The notes under the pieces: generated by a model
Database searches by the model: none
Told to the model about the DNA's origin: nothing
Seen by the model: the letters and a program-made list of their open reading frames with translations, nothing else
Program-made: the position numbers and the translations under genes
In this document: one piece after another, positions 62,464 to 64,000 of the stretch
How positions within the stretch are numbered: position 1 is the stretch's first letter
Layout of the letters: every line of letters starts with the position of its first letter
Assembly: GCA_040220895.1 (NCBI GenBank)
Contig: JAVJVY010000022.1
Coordinates: 62,001 to 126,000, forward strand
Direction of reading: 5' to 3'
Length of the DNA stretch: 64,000 nucleotides
Origin: UBA11591 sp040220895
GTDB taxonomy: Bacteria; Bacteroidota; Bacteroidia; Flavobacteriales_E; Vicingaceae

Positions 62464-64000
62464 TTGACTAAATTATTGGGAGGTTTGATTGTACTGTCAG
62501 GCCTCCTTTTTCCATCCAATATTTTTGGCCAGTCTTCAAGCGCCAATGTTAATCTTGAAAAACTAGACGAAAATCGTCTCTCTAAAGAACTGCTCCTGGC
62601 AATCAATGAATTCCGAAGGGAGCAAGAGCTCCCACTGTTTGAATTGGACAAGAAACTATCCATGGCTGCCTCAGATCAGGCAGCATTCAATCGAAAGATT
62701 AAGCAGGTTTCATCCGAGCAATTTGCCAAAAAAAAGATAACGGTTAGCGATCGTGTAAAACTATTTGGCGGTCAGCACTACAAAACAGGCGAATACGACA
62801 TCGGAATTGAAATAGACACGAAAAATCGCCTTATGCCATCGGCGTCAAGGAAAAAAAAACCATCCACCTATGTAGAAATAGCAGAATACATAAAAGATGA
62901 ATGGCTGGATGAAAGAAGGTTGAATGAATTGATGCAGGACCCTGAATTCTTTAAGGTAGGCATAGGCTGGGCCGCCATTGACGAAGATGGTATATTATTT
63001 GCCACCGTTGTTTTAGGAAGCGAGGAGTATACCAAGATCGCAACTGCAGATTATCCCAAAAAGGACTTCAAGATAACTCCATATACCCGAGAGATCTGCA
63101 ACGTTTTTCAGCGCGACTACGCTTATTTACCCGAACTCCTCTCAAATAACCTACGCTTTGAAGGGCGCAAGATTGTCTTTTATTATCACGATCTGAGTCT
63201 CATTGAAAGCATATTCGAGTCAAATAAAGACATGATGGCCGTTGACATTATGACGAAAGATCAATTCAGCTGTAATCACGGGAACCAACTATACCCTTCC
63301 AAAGTGAGTGATGGCTTAATGCTCAAACCAATTAAGAAAAATGCCTTACTAAAACGAAACCTCTTAAAAGAGGCAAAGGAGTTTCGGGCAGTACTAGGGC
63401 AGCTGCCGGCAGGAGTCGATACTGCTGACCTTCAATTGGCGCTGCTGATCATAAAAAATAAATGCATGTGCACCAGAGTGGCATTTAATAATATGCATGG
63501 TGTTAATATTCGGTATTTGAATGTTGGACTTGCAATCGACACCTTGTCAATTTCCCAAAGTATTGACTCAAATTCGCGTTACCTGAAGTTCACTGTGCCT
63601 TTTGAAAAAAACAAATACGACTATGAAGTAGAAGACATTAAGCCCTTTCTTGATTCCATTGAATTAAACCGTTTCAATATTGTGGATATCCAAATATCAG
63701 CTTTCTCGTCCATCGAAGGAAATTATAAGAGCAACATGGAGCTTCAAGACAGAAGAGCGAAAAGTATTCTTAAAGCCATCGGAGAATACCAGTTGCAAGA
63801 AGTGAAAACAAAGATCACCACCCAGGAGAATTGGGATGGATTTTATGAGTCCATCAAAGGAAGTGATGTGGCAGAGGTATTTCAAGGATCTTCAAAAGAA
63901 GATATCCGCGGAATGGTGAATTCGGATACATTGAAATTCGATATGGAACCGTATCTCGAAGGCCAGCGAAAAGCAGACATTAGTATCACCGTTGAATCGG
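62464..64000 (+). CDS. Secreted CAP-domain protein with OmpA-like C-terminal region (3' end outside window)
   Basis: Open from TTG 62464 to the window edge (512 codons). No in-frame ATG occurs until 62662, and that would remove the signal peptide; the TTG start gives one (TKLLGGLIVLSGLLFPSNIFGQ, about 2-23). A CAP/SCP-like domain follows (about 35-200): LLLAINEFRREQELPLFELD, KKLSMAASDQAAFN and VGIGWAAIDEDGILFATVV. Near residue 410-440 DIQISAFSSIEGNYKSNMEL followed by QDRRAKSILKAI resembles the OmpA-type QKRA motif, hinting at peptidoglycan binding. It begins 13 bp after an OmpA gene. Confidence 0.75.
   Translation, partial: MTKLLGGLIVLSGLLFPSNIFGQSSSANVNLEKLDENRLSKELLLAINEFRREQELPLFELDKKLSMAASDQAAFNRKIKQVSSEQFAKKKITVSDRVKLFGGQHYKTGEYDIGIEIDTKNRLMPSASRKKKPSTYVEIAEYIKDEWLDERRLNELMQDPEFFKVGIGWAAIDEDGILFATVVLGSEEYTKIATADYPKKDFKITPYTREICNVFQRDYAYLPELLSNNLRFEGRKIVFYYHDLSLIESIFESNKDMMAVDIMTKDQFSCNHGNQLYPSKVSDGLMLKPIKKNALLKRNLLKEAKEFRAVLGQLPAGVDTADLQLALLIIKNKCMCTRVAFNNMHGVNIRYLNVGLAIDTLSISQSIDSNSRYLKFTVPFEKNKYDYEVEDIKPFLDSIELNRFNIVDIQISAFSSIEGNYKSNMELQDRRAKSILKAIGEYQLQEVKTKITTQENWDGFYESIKGSDVAEVFQGSSKEDIRGMVNSDTLKFDMEPYLEGQRKADISITVES

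Overview
The window is a chromosomal segment of a member of the Bacteroidota, most likely from the Saprospiria/Chitinophagia/Flavobacteriia part of the phylum; the genus cannot be read from the sequence alone. The evidence is C-terminal type IX secretion (T9SS) sorting domains, a fused SecDF, glutamine synthetase type III, a DUF5606 protein, near absence of Shine-Dalgarno sequences, and promoters of the TTTG / TAnnTTTG type peculiar to this phylum. Almost everything is housekeeping or cell-envelope material. I see no insertion sequence, prophage, CRISPR array or rRNA gene.

Layout. (1) 1-11849, minus strand: the transcription/translation superoperon, in transcription order tRNA-Thr(TGT), tRNA-Tyr, tRNA-Gly, tRNA-Thr(GGT), tuf, tRNA-Trp, secE, nusG, rplK, rplA, rplJ, rplL, rpoB and a 3'-truncated rpoC that leaves the window. 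A clear promoter sits at 11908-11938. (2) 11968-13463, minus: ribosome hibernation factor, a XerC-type recombinase and rpsU with a strong terminator. (3) 13516-30391, minus: metabolic and membrane genes, namely acyl-CoA dehydrogenase, a membrane-anchored helix-hairpin-helix protein, an AGCS amino-acid symporter, a K+ channel with RCK domain, a PspC protein, pyrF, prfA, purM, an OmpA/TPR envelope protein, glutamine synthetase III, a Na+/Ca2+-type exchanger, TatA and SecDF.

(4) 30585-35077, plus: two tandem, collinear FG-GAP/VCBS repeat proteins, the second with a classic T9SS tail. (5) 35086-36015: malate dehydrogenase. (6) 36359-41620, plus: the most distinctive locus. An ECF sigma factor overlaps a single-pass membrane protein with PKD and gliding-type C-terminal domains, followed by three tandem secreted proteins that share a short collagen-like Gly-Pro-X stretch and a Cys-containing module. 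(7) 41754-48693, minus: gyrB, then a TPR giant paired with an outer-membrane barrel protein. (8) 48865-53911: FtsE-like ATPase, two glycosyltransferases, murB and a bactofilin-like membrane protein. (9) 53899-62450: M3 peptidase, DUF5606 protein, two divergent small envelope proteins, a T9SS subtilase, an orphan HsdR-N nuclease-fold protein divergent from holA, and an OmpA protein. (10) 62464-64000: the 5' part of a secreted CAP-domain protein starting at TTG.

Common themes are envelope building (OmpA, T9SS cargo, SecDF, TatA, MurB, bactofilin) and core information processing. Promoter reading suggests that several transcripts begin at or within a few bases of the start codon (leaderless or nearly so). 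The candidate for a little-described system is the sigma factor / PKD membrane protein / collagen-like trio at 36.3-41.6 kb.
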